Source of the DNA: an uncultured Marinilabiliaceae bacterium | Lineage (GTDB): Bacteria; Bacteroidota; Bacteroidia; Bacteroidales; Marinilabiliaceae | Direction: 5' to 3' | DNA length: 64,000 nucleotides | Assembly: GCA_937920475.1 (NCBI GenBank) | Contig: CALEUX010000015.1 | Location: 62,001 to 126,000 of the forward strand | Shown: positions 9,601-19,470 of the stretch, one piece after another | How the letters are laid out: every line of letters begins with the position of its first letter | How positions within the stretch are numbered: the stretch's first letter is position 1 | Position numbers and translations under genes: made by a program | Notes under the pieces: model-generated | Database searches by the model: none | The model's input: the letters and a program-made list of their open reading frames with translations, nothing else | Told to the model about the DNA's origin: nothing

Positions 9601-10901
9601 AACACCGTAATGTCCATTCCAATAAGCAAATCGTAGTAAGGGATATTAAAGATACCATCGTCGCCATTGAGGTAACTGGGCACAAAAATGAGTTTAACCC
9701 GCTCGTTGGGTTCATTATTCAGGTGGATTTCCTGAATTTTATTGATGATGGGATCGTAGCCCAGATCGTTCAAACCATGTGTAAGAAAAGGGTTGGGTAG
9801 TGCGCCTTCAAAGTTTCCCTGGTGCAACCGGTCAATTAAATCCTTTCGGGGACCGTAAGTGTTGGCCGGTATTAAAACAAAAGCCAATACTTCGCGCTTT
9901 AAATCTTCCTTTTCGTTCAATACTTTCAAGGCATCCAACAAAACATCGGCGCCTTTGTTTCTGAATTCGTAACGTCCGCTACTAGCTACCAGTAAAGCGT
10001 TTGGGTCTACTTTATATCCTAAAACCGCCGACGCCACTTCAATCAGCTTAGAACGGGCTTTACTGCGCTTGTCATTGTAGTCGGTACCTGTTGGCACAAA
10101 ATCGCTTTCAAAGCCATTGGGTGTTACCACATCAACACCTCGTTTCAGAAACTGGGCACACTCAGTGGCCGTTATATCAGAAACAGTGGTGAAACAATCC
10201 ACTGCGTTGGCAGTAATTTTTTCCATGGAGTGCTTAGCCACAACATTTAGTTCCTGTGCTTTAACATCGCCATCAAAACTTTGCAAATCATCGTAAACCG
10301 GAATTCCGTTCCCCGACAGAGATCGCCCAACTACAGTGGCATGTGTGGTAAAAATGGTTCCCACCTGTGGCAGTTTGTCTTTTAGATATAAAGCTCCGCT
10401 ACCGGTCATCCATTCGTTAAAATGCGCCACCACCTTGTCGGAAATGGTGAGGTAGTATTTATAGAAACTCTCAATTACCACTCCGGAGGCATAACCAAAC
10501 AGAGCCGATTCAACATAATCCCAGTGGCCAGATAAGCTATCCACATGAAATTTTTCCCACAAATACGAGAGAATGTCGTTTTTTTGAGCTATAAATGGAC
10601 TGAAATCAACCAGAAAAACGGTTGGTTGACCGTGTACATTCCACCTGCCAACTCTCACTCTGATACCTTCGTGCTGTATTGTTTCAACCCAATCGGCATA
10701 GAGTTTATCATCCGGAATAAATTCCGGGTTTTTATTTGGACCGCGCCATACATCAGGGCCAACAAATATGAGTTTATCCTGAAATTGCTGTACCAATGTA
10801 TTGGCTTTTGAGGAAAGTACCGTATGAATTCCCCCCATTTTGTTACAAACTTCCCAACTTGTTTCAAACAGATAATCGGGTTTCAAAAAACTGTCAACCA
10901 T
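6669..10901 (-). CDS. Fused glycogen synthase (GT3/GT5-like, N-terminal) and alpha-glucan phosphorylase (GT35-like, C-terminal)
   Basis: N-terminal FETSWEVCNKMGGIHTVLSSKA and YEPWGYTPLESIAFGIPTITT; C-terminal SRNLWWTWNYQATELFEYI (phosphorylase N-domain), CNEGHAAL, THTPVPAGHDQF, NTPTRPLEASGTSGEKAELNG. Domain junction near 9200-9260. Confidence 0.93.
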   Translation of the reverse strand: MVDSFLKPDYLFETSWEVCNKMGGIHTVLSSKANTLVQQFQDKLIFVGPDVWRGPNKNPEFIPDDKLYADWVETIQHEGIRVRVGRWNVHGQPTVFLVDFSPFIAQKNDILSYLWEKFHVDSLSGHWDYVESALFGYASGVVIESFYKYYLTISDKVVAHFNEWMTGSGALYLKDKLPQVGTIFTTHATVVGRSLSGNGIPVYDDLQSFDGDVKAQELNVVAKHSMEKITANAVDCFTTVSDITATECAQFLKRGVDVVTPNGFESDFVPTGTDYNDKRSKARSKLIEVASAVLGYKVDPNALLVASSGRYEFRNKGADVLLDALKVLNEKEDLKREVLAFVLIPANTYGPRKDLIDRLHQGNFEGALPNPFLTHGLNDLGYDPIINKIQEIHLNNEPNERVKLIFVPSYLNGDDGIFNIPYYDLLIGMDITVFPSYYEPWGYTPLESIAFGIPTITTSLAGFGIWAKQFSKNIAYGVEVLYRNDVNQQEVALEIASVINHYAAKSGEEVASIRQKSFALAATLEWENLIRNYYKAYDIALKEVNNRKDQFSLFQREPRVKVVPDTISTPVWKKLVIKSKLPDRISILHDLSRNLWWTWNYQATELFEYIDEDVWEEVRKNPLMLLEKVSYNRLTQLASDEVFLSMLDTLHAQFTEYMNKPFVNDYSIAYFSMEYGINDVLKIFSGGLGVLAGDYLKEASDKGVNITAIGLLYRYGYFKQALTINGEQTAKYEMQEFSSLPLEEVRDKNGEPLMVRIDLPGREVQALVWKAQVGRVPLYLLDTDVPANSHADREITHMLYGGDWENRLKQEILLGMGGIRLLHKLEADMDLYHCNEGHAALINVERLVNLIGKKFSYSEAMEIVRASSLFTTHTPVPAGHDQFDEDMFRAYMRHIPEKLKITWEEFMDLGREEHGGFEKFSMSVLAAKTSQEVNGVSWLHGEVTKKMFRNLWKGYFPEELHIGYVTNGVHYGTWTASEFRRLYESEFGEDFLNDVSDKTKWEKIYSVPDERIWEVRKYLRRKLIEYIRWRMGAGMVDRHEDPSHIVDVLDTIREDALTIGFARRFATYKRAHLLFDDLDRLKKIVNDPDKPVQFIFAGKAHPADGAGQGLIKKIVEISRRPEFVGKIVFLENYDMDLAKRLISGVDVWLNTPTRPLEASGTSGEKAELNGVLNFSVLDGWWYEGYKERAGWALTDKKTFENQAFQDELDAVTIYSILENEVIPLFFNKDKAGVPKGWVEYIKNSIALIAPEFTTRRMINDYGTRFYDPMYKRVSKLKENDYRVVHELASWKRRVISGWEYVTVLNCTMPDIGKQELGIGDPYNVEVSLDLKRLAGVDIGLEIVIAEPTDEQFPTIVHIEPFDVVSREGSVIHYKLNYKLNLPGVFKFGIRMVPKNEALPHKQDFCLVRWL

Positions 10902-11018
10902 AAATAAATCTTTTCCTGTTAATTTTCAAATCGTTATTCTGTCTCAGCGTTCTTATAACAAAATTACCTGGCCAATCATATTAAAAAGAACTCTATTCCT
11001 CATTAAGTAACCGTTTTC

Positions 11019-12356
11019 TCAGACTTTAGTTTTACTAACTGTCTCTTTTTTCGAAACAGTTTTCTTTGTTTTAGTTTTATTAAGAGCGGCTTCAAGTTCC
11101 TTTATTCTCAATTCTTTCTCATCAACAAGCTCTCTAAGCTTAATAATTTCTTTATTCTCAGCATCTTCAGGCACAGCCGCCTTCAACCTTAAACTAAAAT
11201 CGCTCAGAACATTCATATAATTAATGAATGCTTCATAAGGTGTCTCATAAGGATTAAAATAGGCATGCACATCGCCATCGGAGAAAAACTTGGTACACAT
11301 GTAATAGAAATGATCGCTGCATTGCAGATATCGCCAATCTTTCATTAGCTTAGGATCGTTGCAATGTTTAATCCGTGGCAATAAACTGTATAATTTATTG
11401 AAGGCTTCCTGTTGCATTTCGTTGCCCAGCCATGCTGTTAGATCTCTTTCCTCATCGGCCCACGAAATAGGATGAGGAACACTTACGGTGGCCACAGGTT
11501 GAAATTTCTGTGCCACTTCTGTAGGTGTGGAAAAGGACAAACTCTGGCTTTTAACCACTTCAGCTGCGAAATGCTCAAGAAACTGAAATATGCCTGTATC
11601 GCGAGGCTGATGCTCTCCAAAGGTTTCGTAATCCATAAAGAGATTGATCACTTCCTCGCGACTGTCAAGATTTTTAATCCAATTAACATATTTAGTGGCG
11701 GTTAATGGCCATTCGCTCCAAGAATTGTTGCCAAACCGGAATGCAATATCGTCGCTGAGTTTATAGTTTTTCAGCAACACCTTTAAGCGCGGATTAGCGG
11801 CATTGCAGTATAGAAAGTTTGGACTCTTCCACCCTAAAATGTGTTTGGCGCCTTCGGTCAACATAGCATTAAAGCCCATGTTGGCAACCATCTCTCCCAT
11901 TTGGTCGGAGTAAATTAACTCTGTATTTCTAAAAACCTGGGGTTTCGCACCAAAATGTTCCTCCATTAAAGCCGAATGCGATTCTACCTGGGTTTTAAAT
12001 TCTTCATAATCTTTTAACGAAACCAAAGAGTGCGAGTAAGTTTCACCCAGAAACTCAACCATGCCGGTTTGGGCAAGGGCTTTAAAACTTTCCAATACAT
12101 CGGGGGCATAAAGTTTGAACTGCTCAATAGCCATACCGGTTATGGAAAAAGCAACTTTAAACTTACCCTTATGTTTATTTAAAGCTTTTAATAGTAGCTC
12201 GTTGGCAGGCAGATAACATTTAGCTGCCACTTTATTCATAATGCTTTCGTTGGTATAATCGTCGTAATAATAATGGTCCTTACCAATATCAAAAAATCGA
12301 TAACGCCGAAATCTAAAAGGTTGATGAACTTGAAAATAGAGACAGATGGTTTTCAT
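11019..12356 (-). CDS. GH57-family glycoside hydrolase (alpha-amylase type) with coiled-coil, lysine-rich C-terminal tail
   Basis: MKTICLYFQVHQPFRFRRYRFFDIG; VEFLGETYSHSL; LFMDYETFGEHQ. Confidence 0.92.
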   Translation of the reverse strand: MKTICLYFQVHQPFRFRRYRFFDIGKDHYYYDDYTNESIMNKVAAKCYLPANELLLKALNKHKGKFKVAFSITGMAIEQFKLYAPDVLESFKALAQTGMVEFLGETYSHSLVSLKDYEEFKTQVESHSALMEEHFGAKPQVFRNTELIYSDQMGEMVANMGFNAMLTEGAKHILGWKSPNFLYCNAANPRLKVLLKNYKLSDDIAFRFGNNSWSEWPLTATKYVNWIKNLDSREEVINLFMDYETFGEHQPRDTGIFQFLEHFAAEVVKSQSLSFSTPTEVAQKFQPVATVSVPHPISWADEERDLTAWLGNEMQQEAFNKLYSLLPRIKHCNDPKLMKDWRYLQCSDHFYYMCTKFFSDGDVHAYFNPYETPYEAFINYMNVLSDFSLRLKAAVPEDAENKEIIKLRELVDEKELRIKELEAALNKTKTKKTVSKKETVSKTKV

Positions 12357-12637
12357 ATGTTGTTATTTTTTCGGTTTAAGATTATTTGTAACCTGCCTGT
12401 TTATTATACTTTCGAAAAGTGATATGTTGATTACCGGCAAGCTCTTTACATTGCTTTGTTTTAAAGGTTTTAATTTTTGTTGCGGCAATTGCTTTTTAAC
12501 AGATTTATTTGACAATACCGCTTTAGAACGAACAATATCTGAAAATTGATTAAGCTTACCTCTCTATCAGGTTTATTAAAACATTAATTTCTGATAAATT
12601 GAGGCCATCGTTTAATTTCGCATACAGATGATAAATT

Positions 12638-13933
12638 TCACGAAGGGTTTTTCAAAACCGAATCGTACACCCGCTTAACATGCAAGGCAGAATTTTCCCA
12701 TTTGAGAGAATCAACTTCCTTTTTACCATGGCTGACAAACATTTTTGCCATTCCTGGATAGTTTAGCACGCCATAAATGGCATCGGCCATGGCATCAACA
12801 TCCCAAAAATTGGTTTTAATGGCAAAGGTGAGAATTTCAGCTACGCCCGACTGATGCGAAATAAGCACAGGAACATTGCTCTGCATGGCTTCCAAAGGAC
12901 TGATACCAAATGGCTCAGAAACAGATGGCATAACATACAAGTCACTAATGGAGAGCATATTAAACACTTCATCACCCTTTAAAAAGCCGGTAAAATGAAA
13001 TCTATCCATGATTTTAAGCTGGGCAGCCCGACGAATCATTTTTTCCATCATATCACCACTTCCGGCCATCACAAACCTTACGTTGTCCATTTTTTGCAAA
13101 ACACGATGTGCAGCTTCTATAAAATACTCTGGTCCTTTCTGCATGGTTATGCGTCCCAGAAATGTTACCACTTTCTCATCTACCCCTTTTTTAATCCCCT
13201 CTTTTACATGGCCTTCAACAGGCTCCACCGCATTATAAACAGTAACCACCTTGTCTTCGGGAATGCCGTATTTCTCAATCACAATGCGCCGGGTTAAATT
13301 ACTAACCGTGATCACCTTATCGGCAGCATTCATACCTTTTTTCTCAATTTCAAAAACCGTTGGGTTAACGCTTCCACCACTTCGGTCGAAATCGGTGGCG
13401 TGTACATGCACCACCAATGGTTTACCGGTTGCTTCCTTGGCTGCTATGCCGGCAGGATAGGCCAGCCAGTCGTGGGCATGAATAACATCAAACGAATAAT
13501 CCTGAGCAATTACGTTGGCCACCAAAGCATAATCGTGAATCTCACGCATCAGGTCGGCGCCATATTTTCCTGAGAAATCGACTTTTCCCTCAGCATTGGT
13601 GTTCAGGTATTTTAAAGAGCCCGCCACTTCCAAACGTGTTAACCGCCAGAATTCTTCGGGATCAACGTAAGGTACCAATTTGGATTCCACTTCAATGTAA
13701 TCCAATGTTTTGCTAAAGTGTTTCAGTTCCAACTGGCGATGCACCACCGGTATCTGGTTGGCTCCTATTAGCCTAATGCTCGACTGGTCTTCGTCGCCAT
13801 AGGCTTTGGGCACTACAAAAAGAACCTGAAGGCCTGGTATATGGGATAAACCGCGGGTTAATCCATAGCAGGCAGTTCCTAAGCCGCCGGAAATGTGGGG
13901 AGGAAATTCCCATCCAAACATGAGTACCCTCAT
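12638..13933 (-). CDS. GT4-family glycosyltransferase (glycogen synthase-like)
   Basis: MRVLMFGWEFPPHISGGLGTACYGLTRGL; DVIHAHDWLAYPAG; VMPSVSEPFGISPLEAMQSNVPVL. Confidence 0.9.
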   Translation of the reverse strand: MRVLMFGWEFPPHISGGLGTACYGLTRGLSHIPGLQVLFVVPKAYGDEDQSSIRLIGANQIPVVHRQLELKHFSKTLDYIEVESKLVPYVDPEEFWRLTRLEVAGSLKYLNTNAEGKVDFSGKYGADLMREIHDYALVANVIAQDYSFDVIHAHDWLAYPAGIAAKEATGKPLVVHVHATDFDRSGGSVNPTVFEIEKKGMNAADKVITVSNLTRRIVIEKYGIPEDKVVTVYNAVEPVEGHVKEGIKKGVDEKVVTFLGRITMQKGPEYFIEAAHRVLQKMDNVRFVMAGSGDMMEKMIRRAAQLKIMDRFHFTGFLKGDEVFNMLSISDLYVMPSVSEPFGISPLEAMQSNVPVLISHQSGVAEILTFAIKTNFWDVDAMADAIYGVLNYPGMAKMFVSHGKKEVDSLKWENSALHVKRVYDSVLKNPS

Positions 13934-13936
13934 ATA

Positions 13937-15880
13937 TTAGCTGTATTTTTCGATTAACTTAATAATTCTCAGAACTCCACCAACGTTCCAGGCCATACTG
14001 ATGGCACCTTTCCCAATATGTGGCGGGTTCCCGTTAAAACACTCAGATATACTTCCAAGGCAATGGTCGCCCATTTCTTCTTCGAATCCATCCAAAATTC
14101 GTTTTACAAATGGTAAACCGCCCTGCTTGTGTATGGCCAGATAACCTTCAACAAAAAATGCGGCCAGCCATGGAAAAACAGACCCCTGATGTAAAGCCAA
14201 ATCTCTTTGCGACTGGGCACCTTCGAGTTCGCCTTGGTATTTTGGCGATTGTGGAGAAAGTGTACGTATGCCTCTGGGAGTTAGCAGTTCTTTTTTAACA
14301 ACATCGATTACCTGTTTTCGCTTTTCCAAATCGAGTGGCGAAAATGGCAAAGCAACGGCCAGCAACTGATTAGGCCGAATGGAATTATCGCTGTAATCGC
14401 CATCAACAAAATCGAAAAGGTAACCGCCCTTATTATACCAAAATGTTTGTTCGAAGGCCACTTTTACTTTTTCTGACAATTCCAAAGCTTCTTTGGCCTC
14501 TTTATCTTTCTTATTTTTAGCACAATTTTTCGCATAATAACACAAAGCATTATACCATAGCGCATTAACCTCAACAGCTAAACCAGGCCTCCAGGTAACC
14601 GGATATCCGTCAACCATGGCATCCATCCATGTAAGTGGTTTTCCTGTTTGTTTGGCGTAAATCAGGCCCGAGTCATCCAAATGAACCACTCCGTCCTTTT
14701 GTAACCGCATGAAATACTGGATAACCTCAATCATGGCTTTACCATATTTCTGGCAAATATTGATTTCGGGAAACATTCGTTCCACCTCCTGAATGGTAAA
14801 GAACATCCATAAGGGCACATCAATGTCTTTAAAGTCGGGTTTTAAGCCCTGGCTGTAGCCAGCGACATAGATGCGGCGCACTTCGGCAACTGCCTGATCG
14901 AGAATCTGAATAAAAATATCTTTATCGTTTTGATAGGCCATTAGGCCCGGAAGTGCCACAAAAGTATCGCGCAAACGTTCGTTGTACCAATGATATCCTG
15001 CCACCAGTTTAACCTCTTCGTTGCGGTTTTGGATAAACTGTTGTGAAGCATTTAAAAGATTGTTGAGAAGTGTATCACGTGGAATACGCTTGCTAATTTC
15101 GCGTGTAAATTTTGCTTTTAACCCGTTGGGTTTAACTTCAGCAGTAGCGGCTGAAAAAATGATGGATTCACCTTTTTCAATGTCCATTTCAAAGAACCCG
15201 GGTACAAATAGGTCTTCCTGATATGGATATCCACGGTGCTGTTCCTTGATGTACTCAACCCCTCTAAACCAATCGGGTGCAGCAACAAACTCAGCTTTCT
15301 TACTCAACTGCATATTCAAATAAGGAAAGCCTTCGTACATTTTAACTCTAACGCCCTGCACAACCTCCTCGTACCGGGTGTTGGCCACCATGTTCTGACG
15401 GGTTAATTCGTGAATGCTTCTAAATGCCAAAAACGGCTTAAATCTTATTTTGGTTGGAGAATGAGCTTCTTCAAGTGTAACCTTGAATAATAACTGTTCC
15501 TCTGTTTCTACCAATAGTAGCTCAGTGGAAAGGATCATTCCTCCAACCCTGTAAACTCTTTTTGGGATAGTTTCCATCTCCAGATCGGTAATGTATTTAT
15601 GCCCTTTCGGGTCATAATGATTACCCTGATACTTTCTGATGCCCAGATTAAAAACCTGTTGATGCTGAATTAAAGAAACATCTAATGAAGAAAGTAAAAC
15701 AAACCGCCCTCCGTTAAAATGGTCGATGGGGCAAACCAGCATGCCATGATATTTTCGGGTGTTGCAACCAATAATGGTGGAACTTGAATAGGATCCAGCC
15801 CGATTGGTTCGAATCATTTCACGGTAAAGTGAGTACTCAAGATTTACCAGTTTGGTTTTATCAAGGTTCAAATAGGCCAT
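13937..15880 (-). CDS. Glycogen debranching enzyme (amylo-alpha-1,6-glucosidase family)
   Basis: TRKYHGMLVCP N-domain; TWMDAMVDGYPVTWRPGLAVEVNALWYNAL; RGIRTLSPQSPKYQGE; ALHQGSVFPWL. Confidence 0.92.
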   Translation of the reverse strand: MAYLNLDKTKLVNLEYSLYREMIRTNRAGSYSSSTIIGCNTRKYHGMLVCPIDHFNGGRFVLLSSLDVSLIQHQQVFNLGIRKYQGNHYDPKGHKYITDLEMETIPKRVYRVGGMILSTELLLVETEEQLLFKVTLEEAHSPTKIRFKPFLAFRSIHELTRQNMVANTRYEEVVQGVRVKMYEGFPYLNMQLSKKAEFVAAPDWFRGVEYIKEQHRGYPYQEDLFVPGFFEMDIEKGESIIFSAATAEVKPNGLKAKFTREISKRIPRDTLLNNLLNASQQFIQNRNEEVKLVAGYHWYNERLRDTFVALPGLMAYQNDKDIFIQILDQAVAEVRRIYVAGYSQGLKPDFKDIDVPLWMFFTIQEVERMFPEINICQKYGKAMIEVIQYFMRLQKDGVVHLDDSGLIYAKQTGKPLTWMDAMVDGYPVTWRPGLAVEVNALWYNALCYYAKNCAKNKKDKEAKEALELSEKVKVAFEQTFWYNKGGYLFDFVDGDYSDNSIRPNQLLAVALPFSPLDLEKRKQVIDVVKKELLTPRGIRTLSPQSPKYQGELEGAQSQRDLALHQGSVFPWLAAFFVEGYLAIHKQGGLPFVKRILDGFEEEMGDHCLGSISECFNGNPPHIGKGAISMAWNVGGVLRIIKLIEKYS

Positions 15881-16595
15881 AGTTAGAAATATTGTAAGTA
15901 ATATGGTTTGCTGTAAAGCTTTTTATTCAATAACTAAACAAAAAAACAACCACCTCACAGGAATTTCTCCTTCTTCACCCACAAAACCCTGAGTTCTTTT
16001 GCTTTATCAATGCATTAATAACGTCTATGATTTATTATTACATTCATTTTAAGACATATACTCTCATGCCTCTTAAAAATACAAACATCTGCAAAACAGA
16101 TATTTATCAAAATTCAAAAATTAACCATTAAACAGTCGTCTGAACTGTTATAATAAGCTTTTAAGTTAATAAAATAAAAGCAGAAATCAAATCGGAAACT
16201 TTGGGGTTATTTAAACTTTTTGAAAAAATTACCCAATAATACCCTTGACTGGAAAACAGACTCCACACGAAGTTTCTTCCTGCTAACAAGGTTTTTTATG
16301 ACTAACATGACACTTGCTTCTTAATTTTTTGCTTCGCATTCTTATGTAATACATTATAAATGACTGCAAAAGAACACTCCCGCAAATTACAAAGAAAACA
16401 AACCCATGCATAGTTATTTAATCTTAAAAAATGCCAATAAACACAATGCTAATTCCCAATAAATCAATCCTGACAGCTCATTCTAAACAATATTTCAAAA
16501 GAAGAGTTTAAAGTATCTGTTTTTATTCAGTTTAAAGATAGATAGACAAGATTCGTAAGTATAAAGAAATAGGGACAGACTTATTCTACAAATAA

Positions 16596-17603
16596 TTAAT
16601 CAGCCAAAAAACTATTTAGCTTTTGCTGAAAAAACTCCCTGTCGTTTTCAAGTGAAGCCTCCGGATATCTGGCGGATAAAGAATGAATCAATTCCAGCGT
16701 ATTTTGAAGAAAGAGACGGTACTCGGGTGTAACAAACCCACTGGGTCGATGATTGCGTGCAGAAATTATTCTATGTACTTCTTTATAATAACTTTGAGCC
16801 TCTTTTGAAAACGTTGATTCAACAAACCGGTTCCAGATGTATTTTACAGCCATTTCATTGGGCTGTGTCATGGCTTCATCATAAAACCGGTAATCGCGCA
16901 ATTCATCCAGAACAATTTCATAGGCCGGAAAATACCACACTTTTTCAAAAAGCATGGTTAACTGTTCAACAGCCAGTAATAAAACGGCTTTGCTTAGCTG
17001 GTTCCCGTGCGCCCCATCTTTAAGGTGGCGAACAGGACTAACCGAAAATATAATGTTCAGCTCAGGATTGAAAACCCGGAGTTGAACAATTAAATCTTTA
17101 TAGGCATCTACTATGTCATCAACGTCGAGCAGGTATCGGATAAAATTATTTTCGGGAAATTTATGGCAATTGGCCACTACCCGTTGAAGTTTTGTATGCT
17201 CGTAAACATAAGCAGTACCGAAAGTAATCACTGCAAAGGATGCGTTTTTCAGAAAGTGATGGCCGGTTAGTGTGGCATCAAAAACTTTAGCTATTACCTC
17301 GGAAGGTTCGGGGTTACTAAAACTTCCATGATGGAAAAAGCTGTGCCACAAGCCATTGTTAAAAACCAAATCGGTTTCTTCCGGAATGGTTTTGTTCATC
17401 ATTAACTGAAGCGCACCACCTATCGACAAAGGATTGTATAACACTCCAAATGGGTTAATGGAAACAGAAAACCGGGCATCGTCCATGAATTTACCCATGT
17501 TACCGGCAAAACAGGAACCTATAAATAAAACCCTATGGCCGGGGTTTATTAAAACAGGTGCCTTGGGCACAGACACAATGGTACGAAACTGATCGTGGTT
17601 CAC
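16596..17603 (-). CDS. GSCFA-domain protein
   Basis: VLFIGSCFAGNMGKFM signature; SVSPVRHLKDG. Confidence 0.88.
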   Translation of the reverse strand: MNHDQFRTIVSVPKAPVLINPGHRVLFIGSCFAGNMGKFMDDARFSVSINPFGVLYNPLSIGGALQLMMNKTIPEETDLVFNNGLWHSFFHHGSFSNPEPSEVIAKVFDATLTGHHFLKNASFAVITFGTAYVYEHTKLQRVVANCHKFPENNFIRYLLDVDDIVDAYKDLIVQLRVFNPELNIIFSVSPVRHLKDGAHGNQLSKAVLLLAVEQLTMLFEKVWYFPAYEIVLDELRDYRFYDEAMTQPNEMAVKYIWNRFVESTFSKEAQSYYKEVHRIISARNHRPSGFVTPEYRLFLQNTLELIHSLSARYPEASLENDREFFQQKLNSFLAD

Positions 17604-17624
17604 AAACGTTGGCTTAAGGTAATA

Positions 17625-18482
17625 CTAAGATTGGTGGCCAATCCTTTTAAATATCCAGCTCGAAATATCGTTTTGCAATTCCTCTGCAATTGGCTCGTTG
17701 TGCAACTCATGCAAAGCCCCCTGATAAATTCTAAAATTTATATGCTCCTGATTAAGGGTAGCCAACTTTTGAGAAAAATCGAAACGTGTTACATTGTCTG
17801 CATCTCCATGACAAAGTAAAACGGGAATTTCAATTTTTTGAATGTTTTTCATGATTCCATCAGCACTTTTATCCACTTCAAAAAAAGTGCGGAGGGTTAT
17901 TTTTCCATGCATCAGGGTGTCAATATCCGATTCAATCTGATTTTTCTTAATGCTCGAAAGTGATGATGATTTAATCCCGGTGGACATGGTTAAGCCTGGA
18001 AATATATGGTTCACCAGTTTCCCTACTTTTAATAATAAGCCGGTTGGAGCATTAACCAGCCCTATCCAGGGTGAAGTGATGATGGCACCGGAAAAATTCT
18101 GATGTCGTTTTAAAAGAAAGCTCAAAACCAGATTGCCACCCATGCTGTGTCCGTAAATAAAAGATGGAATATCGCCATGATTCCTTCGGCACCGCTTTAC
18201 CAAAGCACTAATATCATCCAAATACTCCGACAAATGGTTAATATGCCCTCTTTTGCCAGCTGATAATCCATGTCCACGATAGTCGAGCGCATATACCATA
18301 ATTCCCTGTCGACAAAACTGCCTCGCCCATAAATCGTAACGCCCGGAGTGCTCGCCAATGCCATGTACAAAAATGATGGTTGCCAAAGGATCGGTCTTAG
18401 GTTTCCAGAGCCGCCCCTTTAAAGAGGTGCCGTCGGCTGATGCCAAAGTAAAAACCTGATGTGTTAAAGGCATAGATAACAA
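17625..18482 (-). CDS. Alpha/beta hydrolase (monoacylglycerol lipase-like)
   Basis: IIFVHGIGEHSGRYD; YGHSMGGNLVL nucleophile elbow; LLCHGDADNVT; ALHELHNE. Confidence 0.9.
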   Translation of the reverse strand: MLSMPLTHQVFTLASADGTSLKGRLWKPKTDPLATIIFVHGIGEHSGRYDLWARQFCRQGIMVYALDYRGHGLSAGKRGHINHLSEYLDDISALVKRCRRNHGDIPSFIYGHSMGGNLVLSFLLKRHQNFSGAIITSPWIGLVNAPTGLLLKVGKLVNHIFPGLTMSTGIKSSSLSSIKKNQIESDIDTLMHGKITLRTFFEVDKSADGIMKNIQKIEIPVLLCHGDADNVTRFDFSQKLATLNQEHINFRIYQGALHELHNEPIAEELQNDISSWIFKRIGHQS

Positions 18483-18488
18483 AATAAT

Positions 18489-19436
18489 TTAAGGTATTTC
18501 TTGTTGCTTAATAAAATTCAGATTTCTGACTAACCCTTCAAATTTAGTTCTTTTTATGGCAGATTGTTTAAAAAGTTGCGCAAAACGTTCAGGTGTCAAT
18601 GATTCCCAATCTTCAGGGGTTAAAGAAAACAACTCGGGCGATGAATTGAACTCCGGCTCAGAATGAGGTGTGGCTTTACGGTTCCAGGGGCATACTTCCT
18701 GACAAATATCGCAACCAAAAACCCAGTTATCAAATTTCCCTTTATACGCTTCGGGGAGAGGCGAGCGGTTTTCGATGGTTTGATAAGAGATACAGCGGTT
18801 TGCATCAACCTGGCGTTCGGGCAGAATAGCCTTTGTGGGACAAGCATCTATACAGCGGGTACATCCGCCACAGCCATCGTTCATTAAATCATTGGCATAA
18901 GGTAATTCAAGATTAACAACCAATTCGCCAATAAATACATACGAACCCAACTTACGATGTATAAGCATGCTGTTTTTACCAATCCAGCCCAAGCGGGCTC
19001 TCACCGCCAGCGCCCGTTCCAATAATGGCGCTGAATCAACAAAAAAGCGACCCTGAACATCGGCATAAATATGCTCCCTGATAAAATTAAAAAGTCTTGA
19101 GAGTTTATCTTTTATTACAAGATGATAATCGACTCCGTATGCATAACGCGATATTTTAGGAGCCTTTAAAGATAAATTCTGATTCTGAGGGTAATAATTT
19201 TTTAATACGGTAATTACCGATAAGCTTCCTTCAACCAGCAAGGCAGGATTAACCCGTTTCTCGAAATGATTGGCCATGTAGGCCATGCCGGCATTATAGC
19301 CATTATTGAGCCAGTTTTGCAAACGCTGCTTATCATCAACAAGTTCATGAACAGGCGAAAACCCAATATCATCAAACCCAAGTTTGCCGGCTTGGTACCG
19401 AATGAGGTTGGCCATATGTTCTCCGGCAAGGTTCAT
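18489..19436 (-). CDS. queG: Epoxyqueuosine reductase
   Basis: RVNPALLVEGSLSVITVLKNYYP; ALAVRARLGWIGKNSMLIHRKLGSYVFIGEL; two 4Fe-4S motifs CGGCTRCIDACP and CDICQEVCPWN. Confidence 0.95.
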   Translation of the reverse strand: MNLAGEHMANLIRYQAGKLGFDDIGFSPVHELVDDKQRLQNWLNNGYNAGMAYMANHFEKRVNPALLVEGSLSVITVLKNYYPQNQNLSLKAPKISRYAYGVDYHLVIKDKLSRLFNFIREHIYADVQGRFFVDSAPLLERALAVRARLGWIGKNSMLIHRKLGSYVFIGELVVNLELPYANDLMNDGCGGCTRCIDACPTKAILPERQVDANRCISYQTIENRSPLPEAYKGKFDNWVFGCDICQEVCPWNRKATPHSEPEFNSSPELFSLTPEDWESLTPERFAQLFKQSAIKRTKFEGLVRNLNFIKQQEIP

Positions 19437-19470
19437 TTGAAGGCAGTTCTATCAGAATAATTAAAGCTCA

